The translations under genes and the position numbers were made by a program. Below the pieces are notes generated by a model that was not told the DNA's origin, searched no databases, and saw only the letters and a program-made list of their open reading frames with translations. Below are positions 5,694 through 7,088 of a stretch of 7,088 nt of DNA, in pieces. Source of the stretch: Deinococcales bacterium (GTDB taxonomy: Bacteria; Deinococcota; Deinococci; Deinococcales; Deinococcaceae); the NCBI GenBank assembly GCA_025359705.1, contig JANYFS010000381.1:1-7088 (forward strand), given 5' to 3'. Numbering within the stretch: the stretch's first letter is position 1; each line of letters starts with the position of its first letter.

Positions 5694-6281
5694 CTAAAGG
5701 TTCGGGAGTATGGGTTGGATGCGGCGGATGGGAACCTGTGGATACCTGTCCCGCCACTCCAATAAATTAACGACCTGAACACTGTGCAAATAGGGCCGCG
5801 CCCAACCCTTTTTAGCTGGCCCCTCGAGCGCAGAGGATTGGCGTAACCATTTGGTGGCTGTGGTTAAAACTCGAGTGTTCAAACGCTCCATGCCAATCAG
5901 CACAATAAACTTAAGCGGCTTGTGTTGCATCTGGTTTTGCAAATACAAATACAAGAAGCTATCTCTACATTTCTCACCATATGCGACCAATAACTTTTCA
6001 TCATAAATAGCTAGCGATTTTAAATGGGCATCGGTAGCAAGCATATTTTTGAGCTGTAAATTGCGCCGATGTTTACGCCGAATGGAGGCCCGCCGCTGGG
6101 GAGGTATTGCCACATCTTCAGGATCTTTAATTTCGAGCATCCAAATCTCTTCTTCCCATTCAACAATAAAATCCACTTGTTTCATACCATTTACCCCGTG
6201 TATTTTAGAATTATCAAATTTATATGCTTTTATCGCCGCCGAGAAATCAAACTCGAGCGACCCCTCACGCAAAAGGGTCAC
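5694..6281 (-). CDS. Putative PD-(D/E)XK-type nuclease partner of the upstream ATPase
   Basis: A 195-residue protein from GTG 6281, not a family I can name. Residues 36-52 (VDFIVEWEEEIWMLEIK) have the layout of a PD-(D/E)XK nuclease core: Asp37 at the end of one strand, then Glu50-x-Lys52 in the next hydrophobic strand. Basic stretches follow (RRASIRRKHRRN, 63-74), then an alternating strand region (LKFIVLIGMERL) and a C-terminal part with LLEWRDRYP. It lies just downstream of an AAA/ABC-type ATPase on the same strand, so the two are probably one operon. The start is doubtful: GTG 6281 has no Shine-Dalgarno, and the same frame is open upstream to an ATA codon at 6338 that overlaps the ATPase stop and would add IRKYTLVPCRIGAYPRDRR (214 residues). 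The role is inferred to be DNA or RNA cleavage in a defence-type module. A non-catalytic DNA-binding protein is the main alternative. Confidence 0.6.
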   Translation of the reverse strand: MTLLREGSLEFDFSAAIKAYKFDNSKIHGVNGMKQVDFIVEWEEEIWMLEIKDPEDVAIPPQRRASIRRKHRRNLQLKNMLATDAHLKSLAIYDEKLLVAYGEKCRDSFLYLYLQNQMQHKPLKFIVLIGMERLNTRVLTTATKWLRQSSALEGPAKKGWARPYLHSVQVVNLLEWRDRYPQVPIRRIQPILPNL

Positions 6282-6334
6282 TCGTCGGTCTCGAGGATAT
6301 GCCCCAATTCGGCATGGTACAAGCGTATATTTTC

Positions 6335-7088
6335 TTATTCGATCAAATTGGGTTCGATTTCATCATAATCTCGAGCGGTATTGACCCGAACTTCGCCATT
6401 ATCAAAATAGAGTGAGTGATAATGGATGGGATGTTTGCCTTTTTGCAAATCCAGTTCTTGCAAAAGCACATAGCTGTGTGTAGCCAGAAAAATTTGCACC
6501 CCTTCCCTCGAGAGCTGCAATAAAATCTCAGCCAAAAATGGTGTGGCCCAAGGGTTTAAATTAGCTTCGGGTTCATCCCAAAATAGAACACTATTTTTCT
6601 CGAGCGATCCATTACGCAGTAGTAACCATAATAAAGCAAACTTGCGCCAACCTTCGGCAATCAAGCTCATCTCGAGCGCTTTTTTGTCCAAAACAATGTA
6701 AAATTCTTCGCCTCGGATCTCCACTTTTCCACCAATGAATTTTTCTATTTTCTCGAGAAGAGATTCATAATTTGGATTTATCTTTTTCAGACTTGGGAGA
6801 TACGCTCGAGTTAGGATGTCGTCATATATCTCTTCAAAGCTAATATTTCGCAATCGATACAGTGACTGAAAGCCTCTGGCATTTCCTAAAATATCTTTTA
6901 CGGGAATATAGATTGGATTTTCATTAGTGTCTTCTTCGGTTGAAATTGATGTATGATTGGAAAAAACGGGAAATTTACTCTTATTATTGTCGATTCCTAT
7001 ATAAATATGAAAATCTTTCGTATATATTACTATAGATGCCGATTCGCCATATTCATCTGGATTTCTGATTAGACTCCTCACATCTGAA
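6335..7088 (-). CDS. AAA/ABC-type ATPase (AAA_15/AAA_21, OLD-like), C-terminal part
   Basis: The frame is open through the right edge of the window, so the N-terminus with the Walker A P-loop is missing; GTG 7081 is only an internal codon. Counting from there, the signature-like segment MSLIAEGWRKFALLWLL (138-154) is followed by the Walker B strand SVLFWDEPE (164-172, Asp169 and Glu170), the D-loop ANLNP (173-177) and the switch histidine in ATHS (200-203, His202). This order and the DEPEANLNP wording are typical of the AAA_15/AAA_21 ATPases found in OLD-family and other phage-defence operons, which dimerise like ABC and SMC/Rad50 heads. The middle part (about 80-135) is charged and probably helical or all-beta insert, not recognised. 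It ends in TAA at 6335 and is followed by the small nuclease candidate. Six CTCGAG sites occur, so it has the base-word signature of the host. Confidence 0.82.
   Translation of the reverse strand, partial: SDVRSLIRNPDEYGESASIVIYTKDFHIYIGIDNNKSKFPVFSNHTSISTEEDTNENPIYIPVKDILGNARGFQSLYRLRNISFEEIYDDILTRAYLPSLKKINPNYESLLEKIEKFIGGKVEIRGEEFYIVLDKKALEMSLIAEGWRKFALLWLLLRNGSLEKNSVLFWDEPEANLNPWATPFLAEILLQLSREGVQIFLATHSYVLLQELDLQKGKHPIHYHSLYFDNGEVRVNTARDYDEIEPNLIE

Larger units (their letters stand above)
7..6810. repeat. Highly iterated palindrome CTCGAG (about 53 sites)
   Basis: CTCGAG was counted by eye about 53 times between 7 and 6810. A random sequence of this length with equal base use would hold about 1.7. 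Sites lie inside all eight genes (2, 15, 5, 6, 2, 9, 3 and 6, left to right) and in gaps (1479, 3567, 3605, 5546, 6290). They are not evenly spaced (for example 4771 and 4786, or 4915 and 4933) and are missing from both MITE-like elements. Many are followed by CG or preceded by CG (for example CTCGAGCG at 181, 2639, 3605, 5362, 6671). In form this equals HIP1 (GCGATCGC) of cyanobacteria, a dispersed palindrome maintained genome-wide and linked there to a DNA methyltransferase. Confidence 0.93.

Noticed and set aside
6266..6315. Start of the nuclease at ATG 6315
   Set aside because: That ATG is in another frame and meets TGA after 16 codons; it cannot lead into the nuclease without a frameshift, for which nothing else argues.
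7..6810. CTCGAG as an XhoI cloning or linker artefact
   Set aside because: Sites are inside conserved gene motifs in the right frame, are about 53 in number and have varied flanks; cloning scars would not do this.

Overview
The window looks like chromosomal DNA from a bacterium of the Deinococcus-Thermus group (Deinococcota). The pointers are a HisC with the KLDQNENP...WNRYPDL style that I associate with Deinococcus, a bacillithiol-type BshB1 deacetylase, and a start-codon context typical of leaderless genes (TATACT six bases before the hisC ATG). Base composition looks moderate by eye, lower than in well-known Deinococcus species, so the assignment is an inference and no genus is claimed.

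Layout, left to right. (1) Bases 1-141 (+) hold the C-terminal end of an isoprenylcysteine-methyltransferase-like membrane protein cut by the window edge. (2) 145-1470 (-) and 1610-2752 (-) are two tandem, diverged paralogues of an exported RsiV/DUF3298-like protein. (3) 2784-3482 (-) is the bacillithiol deacetylase bshB1, and 3627-4223 (-, possibly from 4286) is the acyltransferase plsY. These four minus-strand genes run in one direction, plsY-bshB1-paralogue-paralogue. (4) 4435-5505 (+) is hisC, divergent from plsY. (5) 5694-6281 (-) is a small PD-(D/E)XK-like nuclease candidate, preceded by 6335-7088 (-), the C-terminal part of an AAA/ABC-type ATPase that runs off the right edge. These last two form an ATPase-nuclease pair of the kind common in phage-defence systems.

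Three layers of repeated DNA lie over the genes. First, the palindrome CTCGAG occurs about 53 times in 7.1 kb (about 1.7 expected at equal base frequencies), inside and between genes on both sides of every locus: a highly iterated palindrome comparable to cyanobacterial HIP1. Second, a MITE-like element of about 110-125 bp with inverted ends is present twice in opposite orientation (1503-1613 and 5571-5693), with a 50-bp core that is 44/50 identical. In both copies one end contains or abuts the TAG stop codon of a minus-strand gene. Third, degenerate tandem heptamers (GTTTTCC/GTTTTAC type) occur in both elements and again upstream of bshB1.

Functionally, plsY (membrane phospholipid synthesis), bshB1 (low-molecular-weight thiol) and hisC (histidine) are housekeeping genes. 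The two secreted paralogues are of unknown role. The ATPase-nuclease pair is the accessory part and the best candidate for an undescribed system, with the odd feature that the nuclease appears to begin at an ATA codon overlapping the ATPase stop.
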